Assembly (NCBI RefSeq): GCF_004010095.1
Contig: NZ_RRYD01000014.1
Span: forward strand, 1 to 64,000
Reading direction: 5' to 3'
DNA length: 64,000 nucleotides
Source of the DNA: Lacticaseibacillus hulanensis
GTDB taxonomy: Bacteria; Bacillota; Bacilli; Lactobacillales; Lactobacillaceae
In this document: piece by piece, positions 8,935 through 16,817 of the stretch
Numbering within the stretch: position 1 is the first letter of the stretch
How the letters are laid out: the number at the start of each line of letters is the position of its first letter
The notes under the pieces: model-generated
What the model was told of the DNA's origin: nothing
The model's database searches: none
What the model saw: the letters and a program-made list of their open reading frames with translations, nothing else
Program-made: the position numbers and the translations under genes

Positions 8935-9792
8935 CTACTCGAATTTACCCGCGTTTTGCCGAAAGAATTCGGCGTACACCCGCACTTCCGGCAGGTCGAA
9001 CCACGCCTTGGTGCGCACCGGCACCTCGTCCAGGTCGTAGATTTTGGCGTCCTTCATCGCGAGGACAAACGGCGAATGCGTGGCGATGATGAACTGACAG
9101 CCGAAGAACCGTGCGCTATCCGTCAGTAGCTGGACCAACTCCTGCTGCCGCGCGGGCGAGAGCGAATTTTCGGGTTCGTCGAGCAGATAGAGCTGATTAT
9201 CCAAAATGCGCTCACTGAATAAATGCAGGGCACTTTCGCCGTTGGACCGTTCAGTCACGTTCTTTTGCAGATTATCACGCACGTAACGCGACTGTGTTTT
9301 GCGCCTGGTTTCCAGCGTTTTTTTGAGCTCATCGTAATCACTCAGGTCGTGGTAGTGGAAATCGCCGAACTTGTGGTTCAGGTAGTCCGCGAACATCTCA
9401 TCGCGCTTGTTGTCGATGCCCTGATTGAGCGCGCGCAGATTGAGCATGTAGTCGAAAATTTCGTCGCTCGTAATGATGGCCGACTGCTCCGGCAGCACCG
9501 TGTGCGTCGTGTAGGTGCAAAGCTCCAGGTAATCCGCAAAGAAGCTGGAACGATTAAAGAGAGCACCCCGCTGCAGCCGGAGTTTTTCCGCAATAACGTT
9601 CAGCACCGTCGACTTACCTGAGCCGTTGTCGCCGTACAGAATTGTGACTGGGGCAAACTCGAGCGTGGGCACCTGCTTGTCCGGGAACACCTGGAACGGG
9701 TAATAGTCCGTGTACGCCTTACTCTTTTGCTTGATGAAAAATTCCCATTCCTGATCGCCAGTTGCAAGTGTGAAATCCTCAAGGTAAAGCAT
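8935..9792 (-). CDS. AAA-family ATPase, ABC/RecF-like, stand-alone
   Basis: A 285-residue soluble ATPase with a split ABC-type head. Walker A GDNGSGKST is at about 54-62, the signature-like NGESALHLFSERI at about 193-205, Walker B LYLLDEPENSLS at about 210-221 and a switch histidine in ATHSPFV at about 243-249. This is the predicted-ATPase group (AAA_15/AAA_21) found alone or as the motor of toxin-antitoxin and defence modules. No transmembrane segments are seen. It follows the UDG-like gene by 18 nt and precedes the immunity gene by 61 nt; start supported by GGAGGG. Confidence 0.8.
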   Translation of the reverse strand: MLYLEDFTLATGDQEWEFFIKQKSKAYTDYYPFQVFPDKQVPTLEFAPVTILYGDNGSGKSTVLNVIAEKLRLQRGALFNRSSFFADYLELCTYTTHTVLPEQSAIITSDEIFDYMLNLRALNQGIDNKRDEMFADYLNHKFGDFHYHDLSDYDELKKTLETRRKTQSRYVRDNLQKNVTERSNGESALHLFSERILDNQLYLLDEPENSLSPARQQELVQLLTDSARFFGCQFIIATHSPFVLAMKDAKIYDLDEVPVRTKAWFDLPEVRVYAEFFRQNAGKFE

Positions 9793-9810
9793 CCCGGGCC
9801 CTCCCCTTTC

Positions 9811-10386
9811 CTATTTGAGCAGTCTCCGTACATTTTTTTGCAGCTCCGGCAGCACGTCGTCACCAAACCACGGATTGCGCTTCAGCCAGCCGTAGTTCAG
9901 CGGTGACGGGTGCACCAGCGGCATGTACGGTGCGTAATTCGCGTAGTGCCGCACCGTTTCCGTCAACGTTTTTTCGCGACTCGGCAGGTAGTACTTGACC
10001 GCGTACATCCCGATGAGCAGGGTCAGCCTGATGTTTGGCATCAGCGCCAGCAGCGGCTGGTGCCACTTGTCCGCAAACCCCTTGCGCGGCGGCAGGTCAC
10101 CACTCTTGCCCTTGCCGGGGTAGTAAAAATCAAGCGGCACCACCGCAATTTTGCCAGAATTATAGAACTCGTCGTCGGTCACGCCCATCCACTCGCGCAG
10201 CCGGTCTCCCGAGGCGTCGCGCCAGTACGTCTTAGCCGCCTGCGCCGAGCGACTTGGCGCCTGACTGACAATGAGAATCGTCGCGTCCCGTTCGAAATGG
10301 TAGAGCGGGTCAATCCCCGCCGCCGTGAACGCCGCGTTGTCTGGGTCACGTCGAATTGCCTGAAAAATTTCTTCTGGAGTTGTCAT
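9811..10386 (-). CDS. uracil-DNA glycosylase family protein
   Basis: A protein of about 191 residues matching the UDG superfamily fold (PF03167-like): an early ILIVSQAPS segment (equivalent of motif A), a central LTLLIGMYAVKYY strand and a late HPSPLNYG segment equivalent to the DNA-intercalating HPSP loop. The canonical catalytic Asp of UNG is not evident, so the activity may be on a different base or the protein may be divergent. It overlaps the stop codon of the upstream dehydrogenase (GTGACGATG), giving GTG 10392 or ATG 10386 as start and implying translational coupling. Confidence 0.7.
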   Translation of the reverse strand: MTTPEEIFQAIRRDPDNAAFTAAGIDPLYHFERDATILIVSQAPSRSAQAAKTYWRDASGDRLREWMGVTDDEFYNSGKIAVVPLDFYYPGKGKSGDLPPRKGFADKWHQPLLALMPNIRLTLLIGMYAVKYYLPSREKTLTETVRHYANYAPYMPLVHPSPLNYGWLKRNPWFGDDVLPELQKNVRRLLK

Positions 10387-10388
10387 CG

Positions 10389-11339
10389 TCACTTTGCCAC
10401 CACGTTAATCGGCGCACCATCCGCAAACGCCTTAATGTTTGCGGCCACCATGTCCACCAGGCGCTGGCGGGTCTCAAGCCCGCGCCAGCCCATGTGTGGC
10501 GTCACAATCACGTTCGGCAGGTCAAAAAGCGGGCTGTCATCCGGCAATGGCTCAACTTCCTGAACATCAAGCCCCGCCCCGGCAATCACACCGCTTTGCA
10601 AAGCGGCAACCAGCGCGGATTCATCGACCAAACCGCCGCGCGCCGTGTTAATCAGGAACGCGCTGGGCTTCATTGCCGCCAGCGTGTCCGCGTTAATCAT
10701 GTGCCGCGTTGCTGATGTCAGGGGCAAGTTGAGCGAAACAAAATCGCTGTTTGCCAGCAGGTCGGATAGCGTCGTGAAGTGAATACCGTCGCGATCGGCG
10801 CGCTTGGTGCGTGTGGCCACCAGAATATTCATGGACAGCGCCTGGGCAACCTTGATTATTTCCCGGCCAATATGGCCAAAACCAACGACGCCCAGTGTTT
10901 TCCCGTTTAGTTCCATGTGTGGCACCATTAAGTGCTCGCTGAAGTTCCGGTGGTCACCGCGTTCCAGCATCCGCAATTGCTGCTGCATGGAGCTGGCCAA
11001 ATTCAGCATCAGCATGATTGCCGTGTGCGCCACCCGCTGCGTGCTGTAGGCAGGAATGTTGGTCAGCGTAATTCCCTTGGCGCTGAGTGCGGCAGTGTCG
11101 TGGTTGTTGTACCCCGTTCCGGCCTCGACCACCATCTTCACGCTGGCCGGGAACTGCCGCACCAGTGCGCCCGGCAGCGGCATTTCCTTGGTGACGACCA
11201 CCGTTTTACCCGCCACGCGCGCCAGAATTTCATCCTCAGCCGTTGACCCGTAAACCGTCACGTCACCGGCCAACGTGTGCCAATCAAGTTGCCCATCATA
11301 ATTCACGACATCGCCGTTCAGCACGACCACTTTTTGCAT
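10389..11339 (-). CDS. D-2-hydroxyacid dehydrogenase (NAD-dependent)
   Basis: A 316-residue member of the D-isomer 2-hydroxyacid dehydrogenase family, which reversibly reduces 2-keto acids. The dinucleotide-binding loop GFGHIG lies at about 149-154. Catalytic residues are visible as Arg in NTARGG, Glu in VQEVEP and His in TPHMGWRG. It resembles glycerate/phosphoglycerate-type members, but the substrate is unknown. AAGGAG 8 nt upstream fixes ATG 11339. It heads a run of four closely spaced minus-strand genes ending at 8601. TATAAT is present upstream on the minus strand in the divergent intergenic region. Confidence 0.85.
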   Translation of the reverse strand: MQKVVVLNGDVVNYDGQLDWHTLAGDVTVYGSTAEDEILARVAGKTVVVTKEMPLPGALVRQFPASVKMVVEAGTGYNNHDTAALSAKGITLTNIPAYSTQRVAHTAIMLMLNLASSMQQQLRMLERGDHRNFSEHLMVPHMELNGKTLGVVGFGHIGREIIKVAQALSMNILVATRTKRADRDGIHFTTLSDLLANSDFVSLNLPLTSATRHMINADTLAAMKPSAFLINTARGGLVDESALVAALQSGVIAGAGLDVQEVEPLPDDSPLFDLPNVIVTPHMGWRGLETRQRLVDMVAANIKAFADGAPINVVAK

Positions 11340-11419
11340 AATCACCACTCCTTGTTTGCTAATTATACGACTTTTCATCTGTGTTAAAATAGCATCAATC
11401 TATCTAGTGAGGTGTCATC

Positions 11420-12229
11420 ATGCAGCGCAAACTAATCGCCCTCGACCTCGACGGGACCACCCTGAACCAGGCCGGTGAACTGAGCGCAACAACCATTAAA
11501 ACTCTGCGGACCGCCCAGCAAAAGGGGCTCGTGGTCATTATCACCACCGGTCGCCCCGACGCGATTTCCACGCCGCTGTATGACCAAATCGGATTGGCTG
11601 GCCCCATGATTAACTTCAATGGCGCCCTAATCCACATCCCCCACCAGCACTGGCAATCTGAATGGCAAGCGGCTATCGACATCCCCACCGCGCTTTCCCT
11701 GCGCGAGTTCCGCGCCGATTTCGGCATTCGGCTAATGGTGGCTGAGGGCAAAAGCATGCTCGTGGCCGACCGCGGCTTTGCGGGCGTGCCCTTCTTCCCC
11801 GACGTGCCCAATCCGGTGCACCTGCTGGATGAAGAAGGCCTGACGACAAACCCCATTTCCGTGACAATGTTCGTGGACGAAGAAACGATGTTGCCGCTGC
11901 AGCAAGCCATCGCGGCCAAGCACCCGGAGCTCACCCCGAAAACTTGGGGTGCGTGGAGCGGTGAATTTTCCGCACTCGAAGTCACCGCTGGGCAAACCAG
12001 CAAGTCGCGCGCATTAGCCTACGTTGCGGGCCACTTGGGCATCAATCCAGCCGACATCATTGCGTTTGGTGATGACATGAATGACGCCGACATGCTGGAA
12101 TTCGCCGGCCGCGGCGTCGCGATGAGCAATGCGCGCCCCGAGATTCTGGCCCTCGCCGACGCCGTGACCGCATTTGATAACGAGCACGACGGCATGGCCG
12201 ACTACCTGGCGGATTACCTGAACCTGTGA
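11420..12229 (+). CDS. Cof-type HAD-IIB family phosphatase
   Basis: A 269-residue haloacid-dehalogenase-like phosphatase. Motif I is LDLDGTTL (nucleophile Asp and acid Asp), motif II lies in VVIITTGR, and motif IV is FGDDMNDADML near 217-227, with a type IIB cap between about 85 and 185. Such enzymes dephosphorylate sugar phosphates, FMN or pyridoxal phosphate. GAGGTG 5 nt upstream supports the start. It is divergent from the dehydrogenase operon. Confidence 0.85.
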   Translation: MQRKLIALDLDGTTLNQAGELSATTIKTLRTAQQKGLVVIITTGRPDAISTPLYDQIGLAGPMINFNGALIHIPHQHWQSEWQAAIDIPTALSLREFRADFGIRLMVAEGKSMLVADRGFAGVPFFPDVPNPVHLLDEEGLTTNPISVTMFVDEETMLPLQQAIAAKHPELTPKTWGAWSGEFSALEVTAGQTSKSRALAYVAGHLGINPADIIAFGDDMNDADMLEFAGRGVAMSNARPEILALADAVTAFDNEHDGMADYLADYLNL

Positions 12230-12279
12230 ATGCGCGGGGATGAGCGGCATAAAGACAATAAATTTGTTGATTAAAGCGC

Positions 12280-12285
12280 TATAAT
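12280..12285 (+). promoter_or_regulatory. -10 element TATAAT upstream of the HTH-tailed gene
   Basis: A perfect TATAAT lies 27 nt before the ATG at 12313, with GGAGG between. No convincing -35 is seen at 16-18 nt. Confidence 0.4.
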
Positions 12286-12312
12286 AATGGTAAAGACTAG
12301 GGAGGCGAGCGC

Positions 12313-12660
12313 ATGTCAACAATCGAACTTAATCGCTACACCGTTGTGAACACAGAGGGCGAGTTCTTGGCGGACGACAACCTGTTGCTGCTGCCAACGT
12401 GGACGCGGGACATCCACGTCATGTGGGCAACGGCCAGCGAATTCGAGGCCCAAAAAGTGGCCCACCAATCCGGCGGCCAGGCATGCGCCATCAAGCTGGC
12501 CCCGCTAGAACTGAATCCGGCGGCGACCAAGCACAGCGGCATCCCCGTTTCGGTCCAAAAGCAGATTGTCACGCTCCGTGATCAGGGTCTGAGTTACCGC
12601 AAGATTGCGGCGCTCCTGAATATTTCCAAATCTACCGTTGGCAACATCTTAAATCGCTAA
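12313..12660 (+). CDS. small protein with C-terminal resolvase-type helix-turn-helix
   Basis: A 115-residue protein. The C-terminal 25 residues, GLSYRKIAALLNISKSTVGN, form a clear Hin/resolvase-type HTH. The N-terminal 75 residues are beta-rich with an ADDNLLLLPTWTRDIHVMW segment I do not recognise; no recombinase catalytic domain is present. It is therefore probably a small DNA-binding protein. Single gene with GGAGG and a downstream terminator. Confidence 0.7.
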   Translation: MSTIELNRYTVVNTEGEFLADDNLLLLPTWTRDIHVMWATASEFEAQKVAHQSGGQACAIKLAPLELNPAATKHSGIPVSVQKQIVTLRDQGLSYRKIAALLNISKSTVGNILNR

Positions 12661-12663
12661 AAG

Positions 12664-12710
12664 CAAAACCCAGATGGGCAAGCAAGTCGCTTGTGCATCT
12701 GGGTTTTTAA
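12664..12710. terminator. bidirectional terminator
   Basis: Stem CCCAGATG (12669-12676) / CATCTGGG (12696-12703) flanked by an A run and a T run. It lies between the convergent genes ending at 12660 and 12726. Confidence 0.85.
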
Positions 12711-12725
12711 TTATGAATTATTTGG

Positions 12726-13088
12726 TTAGTTACTGCCACGGCGCTGAGCCTGCATTCGCTGCAGCAACAATCCTCCGCCCAATACTAGGGCGATGATGCA
12801 TTCCTTCCACAGGTCAGTTTCGAACCTCATCACCAGCAAACTAACCGCAAACAGGATTGCCATCACCGCAAGTGCATGCTGATCGGATTTAACCGTGCCT
12901 GTTTCGCGACTGGTAATGTAATACTTGCCGACAAGGATGAAAACTGCGCCCGCCGCGAAGCTAACGATTAACATCCAATCAATCGATTTGAGCGCCACCA
13001 TCAGAAATATTGCGATGATGCCAGTCCACACCATCACGATGCCTGCCGCAATCTCTAACCCACCAACTAATGCCCGTACAACTTTCAT
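12726..13088 (-). CDS. small four-helix membrane protein
   Basis: A 120-residue protein with four predicted transmembrane helices at about 8-32, 37-57, 70-87 and 94-109, short loops and a positively charged C-terminus. No motif for transport or catalysis can be seen, so the function is unknown. It is monocistronic, facing the repeat-rich gap at 13.1-13.8 kb. Confidence 0.65.
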   Translation of the reverse strand: MKVVRALVGGLEIAAGIVMVWTGIIAIFLMVALKSIDWMLIVSFAAGAVFILVGKYYITSRETGTVKSDQHALAVMAILFAVSLLVMRFETDLWKECIIALVLGGGLLLQRMQAQRRGSN

Positions 13089-13199
13089 TTAGCTCACCCA
13101 ACCTCAAGACTTTTGGTCTAGTTTTGGCTATTATACCCCACAGTGACGCCCTTAAAAAAACGCTTGCAATTTTATTTGTAACTTTTCGTTGTCCGGCAG

Positions 13200-13322
13200 C
13201 GTGAGTCGTTTTGCGGAGGTATACCAGTGGGGGCTCCGCGTTGCGGGGTTTGGCCTCCGGGTCCGGGCTGGGCCTCCGGCCAAACCCCACAACGCTCGGC
13301 TGGATAGTGGTAAACAGCTCAG
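13200..13322. repeat. long imperfect inverted repeat
   Basis: Two arms of about 40-45 nt are inverted copies: the left arm ends GCGTTGCGGGGTTTGGCC and the right arm begins GGCCAAACCCCACAACGC, with about 20 nt of GC-rich sequence between. It is gene-free. It could be a miniature-element remnant or a structured RNA; nothing further can be read. Confidence 0.6.
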
Positions 13323-13338
13323 TCATTTCCGGATGCTG

Positions 13339-13433
13339 AACAGTGGTGGACTAGCCACTTGAGGGTATTATGCTTTCTGCTCTGTAAAAGCCTCGGTAAG
13401 ATTTTCTTTTAACCACGTTGTAGCGACTGGGTG
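13339..13433. repeat. dispersed repeat, copy 2
   Basis: Second copy of the element at 1-95, in the same orientation. The most conserved blocks are TGTAAAAGCC, ATTTTCTTTT and TGTAGCGACTGGGT. It lies inside a 700-bp gene-free stretch full of hairpins. Confidence 0.75.
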
Positions 13434-13474
13434 GGGTTGGTGCGCGTGTAGTGCGGCTGGGATTTTCCTGTGAA

Positions 13475-13531
13475 AGCTATGGTGAGAGAAGACCAATGCG
13501 GTTTTTGCATTGGGCTTCTCCACACCATAGC
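13475..13531. repeat. hairpin element
   Basis: GCTATGGTG...GAAG...CCAATGC pairs with GCATTGG...CTTC...CACCATAGC around a T-rich loop, giving a stem of over 20 pairs. It is immediately downstream of repeat copy 2. There is no gene within it. Confidence 0.65.
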
Positions 13532-13535
13532 CGGC

Positions 13536-13583
13536 AAAAATTAAGACCCGCTAGGAAGAGCAAAGCTTCCCCAGCGGATCTTA
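13536..13583 (-). terminator. probable terminator of the SDR/nitroreductase unit
   Basis: The minus strand reads TTAAGATCCGCTGGGGAAG then a short loop then CTTCCTAGCGGGTCTTAA followed by TTTTT. It lies 220 nt beyond the SDR stop, so it may belong to the repeat cluster as much as to the operon. Confidence 0.6.
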
Positions 13584-13635
13584 ACAACACGTATTAGTCT
13601 CGTAACCCCAAGAAACAGATGCGGGGCTAAATTTT

Positions 13636-13670
13636 TAGGTTGAAGACCCCGAACTTGGGGCTTCAACCGG
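13636..13670. repeat. hairpin GGTTGAAG.CCCC
   Basis: GGTTGAAGACCCC/GGGGCTTCAACC inverted repeat with a 6-nt loop. It is the third hairpin of the gap 13089-13802, in which no credible gene is seen. Confidence 0.6.
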
Positions 13671-13802
13671 CCGCACGGAAAATCCCAGCCGCACGGAACG
13701 CGCAACGGCCCCGCCCAGGCGCGGCCCCCATACCACTCAGTAACTACTACCATCGAAACCACTGACGTTGCGGGACAGCGAAAGTGTACCGTGAATTGGT
13801 CC

Positions 13803-14423
13803 TTAGACCTTCAGTACGGCCTCGGAAATCGGTGCGCCGCCATCGTGCATGATGATGACTTTGCCGATTGTGTTACGCATGTACAAAACTTTGGCCAGTA
13901 CCTCGGCCACATCCGCAATGGAGTTCTTCCCAGCTTCGGCGGCAAAGGTCGCCTTACCGGTGGCCGGTGTCTCCGTGAGCGTGCCAGGCTGAAGAATTGT
14001 GTAGTCCAGCTTGGTGTTCTTGGTCAAATACAAATCCGCGTAGTGCTTAGCAATGTAGTAATCCTTGATGGACTGGATACCCGGGTTATTCCACTTGCTG
14101 CGGTCAAGGGCAAACGCCGCGATCAACATGATGTAGCGTTTGACCCCAGCCATCTCCGCGGCCTGCATCGTCTTGATGGCGCCATCCAAATCTGTGCCGA
14201 TTGTGTCGTGACCGCGTGAGCCAGCGGTGAAATAAACCGCGTCGAACCCCTGCATCTGCTTTACCATCGCGTCGGCTTCTGCGTGCAGGTCGAAAAGTAC
14301 GGACTCATCACCCAAATTTTGCGGGTGACGGGATGCAGCGACAACGTGCTCGCCTTGTTTTTGCAGGTCAGCTACCAACAGCTGGCCAACGCGACCACTA
14401 GCGCCAATTACTAATACTTTCAT
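13803..14423 (-). CDS. NAD(P)-binding SDR-like oxidoreductase (atypical short-chain)
   Basis: A 206-residue Rossmann-fold protein starting MKVLVIGASGRVGQLL, with the NADP loop GASGRVG at 7-13. It has the YFTAGS segment, the NPGIQSIKDYYIAK helix and a QPGTLTE motif of the NAD(P)H-binding atypical SDR5 group (YwnB/YtfG-like). These reduce quinones or act as redox-sensitive proteins; the substrate is unknown. GGAGG 5 nt upstream fixes ATG 14423. It starts 12 nt after the nitroreductase stop, so the two form an operon with a redox theme. Confidence 0.8.
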   Translation of the reverse strand: MKVLVIGASGRVGQLLVADLQKQGEHVVAASRHPQNLGDESVLFDLHAEADAMVKQMQGFDAVYFTAGSRGHDTIGTDLDGAIKTMQAAEMAGVKRYIMLIAAFALDRSKWNNPGIQSIKDYYIAKHYADLYLTKNTKLDYTILQPGTLTETPATGKATFAAEAGKNSIADVAEVLAKVLYMRNTIGKVIIMHDGGAPISEAVLKV

Positions 14424-14434
14424 GGTTACCTCCA

Positions 14435-15181
14435 TTAATTATCTTGGGGCAAATCAAACCCCTGCCGGCGCAAGATTGCGCCAATTTCATCACGGTGGTG
14501 CAGAATACCCTTCAGGTGGGCCACCATCGATTCAGTGTAGTCCACGTCACGCTGCCCCCAGCTGCGGTGCTGGTAGTAATCACGCACCGTGGCATCGTAG
14601 GCGGCAAGTTCATCCGGTTCACTTTGCGGATAGGTATTCTCACCGACCACCAGTGCGTGCGGCAACCGCGGTTTGAGCTCCGGTTTTTCGGCTGGAATGC
14701 CAATCATGAGTCCGAGCAGCGGGAACGTGTAACGCGGCAGGTGCAACAAATCAATCATCTTCTGCGGATCATTGAGAATGCTGCCGAGATAAACGCCACC
14801 GAGATTGCTGTGCTCCGCGGCGGCCAACATGTTCTGCGCCGCAATGGTTACGTCGAAAACACCGCCCAACAGTGCATCCCAATTCGTCAACTGGTGAAGC
14901 GACTCACCTGATTCGCGCACCAGCGCCACGTTGCGCGCCTGGTCGAGAACAAAAATAAATAACTCTCCGGAACCCGCAACGTATTTGTACGTCGTCACTT
15001 CCGCAATGGCCTGTTTGAGTTGTGGGTCCGTAACGTGAATCAGTGAGAATTGCTGCATGAACTTACTGGTCGCACTCGCCTGTGCCACGTTCTCAAGTGC
15101 CTGCAGCTGGTCCGCCGTCAGTGCTTCGTCCTTGAACCGCCTAATTGAACGGTGGTTCAAGGCAGTTTGGTCAATCTGCAT
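14435..15181 (-). CDS. NfsA-like flavin nitroreductase
   Basis: A protein of about 248 residues of the oxygen-insensitive NADPH nitroreductase family, FMN-dependent. Visible marks are NHRSIRRFKDEALT near the N-terminus (FMN phosphate-binding arginines), AAQNMLAAAEHSNLGGVYLGSI in the middle and PLLGLMIGIPAEKPELKPRLP near 165-185. The start is either ATG 15181 (GGGGGT 7 nt upstream) or ATG 15196, which would place that site inside the gene. A longer frame to 15562 overlaps another gene and is not credible. It is the first gene of a unit with the SDR. Confidence 0.85.
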   Translation of the reverse strand: MQIDQTALNHRSIRRFKDEALTADQLQALENVAQASATSKFMQQFSLIHVTDPQLKQAIAEVTTYKYVAGSGELFIFVLDQARNVALVRESGESLHQLTNWDALLGGVFDVTIAAQNMLAAAEHSNLGGVYLGSILNDPQKMIDLLHLPRYTFPLLGLMIGIPAEKPELKPRLPHALVVGENTYPQSEPDELAAYDATVRDYYQHRSWGQRDVDYTESMVAHLKGILHHRDEIGAILRRQGFDLPQDN

Positions 15182-15370
15182 CGAACTTACCCCCATTTCG
15201 TCTTCTTTTTCTGGATAAGCATAACACTGCACGCCGGGTGTGTCTCGGACAACAACCGCCAGCTTGTCCAGTGCCGGACAAAAAAATAGCGCAATGTCAG
15301 TTCCTGCCAACAATTGCACTGCTTTACCAATTAATGTTTTTCTTTGCCGGCTCCGTGTGCGCACGTAAAA

Positions 15371-15386
15371 TGTTGCACGTGAAACA
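15371..15386. promoter_or_regulatory. parS-like ParB/Spo0J binding site
   Basis: The 16-mer TGTTGCACGTGAAACA matches the Firmicutes parS consensus TGTTNCACGTGAAACA at every specified position. It lies in the gap between the nitroreductase start and the downstream end of the HAD gene. ParB loading at parS organises the origin-proximal chromosome and recruits SMC, which fits a window near oriC. Confidence 0.8.
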
Positions 15387-15401
15387 TTTAACATATCGCC
15401 A

Positions 15402-16043
15402 TCACTTGTTTGCGCCCAGCCGCAGCGGAATATCACCTGCGCCCGCAATGACCACGTCCGCCCGGCGCTGATCCAGCTCATATCCGACTGGCCGTACCGC
15501 CCACGTTTCAATGCCCGCACCCGTCGCCGCAGCGATGCCGACTGCGCTGTCTTCAATCGCAACGCAGCTGGCCGCGGGTAAGGCCAACCGCGTGAGCATC
15601 GTTTTATAAATCATCGGGTCGGGCTTGTTGCGCGTGATGTCTTCACCGCTGACCACCTTGTCGAACGCCCCGTTAAATCCGCACGCATCAAGAAAAGACT
15701 GCAGGTACGGCATCGGTCCGGCCGAGGCCAGTCCCACTAATAAGTCGTGCGCGTGCAGCCACCGCAACGTTTCGCGCACGCCGGGCTTCAGCATCCCCCG
15801 AAAATCAACGGGATGCGCAAATATCTCGGCCCGAAACGCCGCTTCTTGTTTGGCGCGCTCTTTTTCATCGGGAAAAAGCAGTTCCCAGCTGTCCGCCTCG
15901 GGTAGCCCCGCGGTCTCAGCGAGGGTGAAGTGCTGCGGCCGTGCACCGGTGCGCGCGAACACCCGCTGCTTGACCGCAAAGTACCACGTCTCACTATCAA
16001 TCAGCACGCCATCCATATCAAAAATTACCGCTTGCTTGTGCAT
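15402..16043 (-). CDS. HAD-IA hydrolase, beta-phosphoglucomutase-like
   Basis: A 213-residue HAD protein. Motif I is FDMDGVLIDSE, motif II is GLASAG, motif III is the lysine in ITRNKPDP, and motif IV is AIEDSAVGI. The alpha-helical C1 cap lies at about 18-80. This is the YcjU/PgmB/GPH-like group that dephosphorylates or isomerises sugar phosphates; the NKPDP/EDS combination is usual for 2-deoxyglucose-6-phosphatase-like members. GGAGGG 5 nt upstream fixes ATG 16043. Monocistronic. Confidence 0.85.
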   Translation of the reverse strand: MHKQAVIFDMDGVLIDSETWYFAVKQRVFARTGARPQHFTLAETAGLPEADSWELLFPDEKERAKQEAAFRAEIFAHPVDFRGMLKPGVRETLRWLHAHDLLVGLASAGPMPYLQSFLDACGFNGAFDKVVSGEDITRNKPDPMIYKTMLTRLALPAASCVAIEDSAVGIAAATGAGIETWAVRPVGYELDQRRADVVIAGAGDIPLRLGANK

Positions 16044-16193
16044 GATAACCCTCCGGAACACATTTTTGACACCGCTTACTCAAGCCGTCTAAGTTAGCGT
16101 ACCAAAAATTCGCACCACAAGCAAAATCAGCTAACAGCAGCCAACTAACACGTGGCGCCAAACACTGCTGGCCAGTAAGCCGGTCATTTGCCG

Positions 16194-16601
16194 TTAAGCC
16201 TTGCTGTACTCAATCCCGTTTTCGTTGCACCAGTTCATGGCAATCTTCTGATAGGCGTTATCCCGGAACGCGTACCACTGACTGGTCAGACCGAATTTGT
16301 CCGCGTCCTCCCGGAAATGACGAAAGGCGCTGCGTCGCTGAATCACACTCGCTAACTGCGTCTGCTGAACACCGGCAGGCAGCGTGGCGACAAAATCTGC
16401 CATAATCTGGTGGTCATCAATGTCGTTTTCCGTTGGTAGTGCAAGGTAACGGTCGAAGTTCTCATCAACCTGCTCGCCGAAATTATTCACGTCAAAATCA
16501 AGCACCGCCTCGATTTCGCCCGTCTGGGTGTTCAGGTAAAAGTGCGTTTCATCATTGGTCATTTCAATTGCGTCAATAATTTCACTTAATTTAACCCGCA
16601 T
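16194..16601 (-). CDS. UPF0158 family protein
   Basis: A 135-residue acidic protein of a conserved uncharacterised family (PF03682). It begins with the family's RVKLSEIIDAIEM, has a YLNTQTGEIE beta-hairpin, LPTENDIDDHQIMADF in the middle, and the C-terminal RSAFRHFRE...WYAFRDNAYQKIAMNWCNENGIEY block. No catalytic residues are known. GAGGAC upstream supports the start. Confidence 0.85.
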   Translation of the reverse strand: MRVKLSEIIDAIEMTNDETHFYLNTQTGEIEAVLDFDVNNFGEQVDENFDRYLALPTENDIDDHQIMADFVATLPAGVQQTQLASVIQRRSAFRHFREDADKFGLTSQWYAFRDNAYQKIAMNWCNENGIEYSKA

Positions 16602-16817
16602 AATTCAAGTCCTCACTTAGTAACGCCTAAGCGTCGCATGTACTTCTACCCTTATTCTACCAATTTTAACCTGCCAATACGCAATTTACTGAGCACAAAT
16701 TCAGGTTATTTACCATTCACTCGCACCGCTGCGGAACGCGCGCCTCTCTCAGCACACAAAAACAGCCATAACCAAACGTTCCCCGTCAAATTATGGCTGC
16801 TTTACGCGATGATTAAT

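Noticed and set aside
13541-13762. 73-codon minus-strand frame rich in Gly, Arg and Pro
   Set aside because: Covers two hairpins and a terminator; no ribosome binding site; protein reads as translation of inverted repeats.
14435-15562. 375-codon version of the nitroreductase
   Set aside because: The extra N-terminus overlaps the HAD gene and the parS site and has no start signal; the shorter start has a ribosome binding site.
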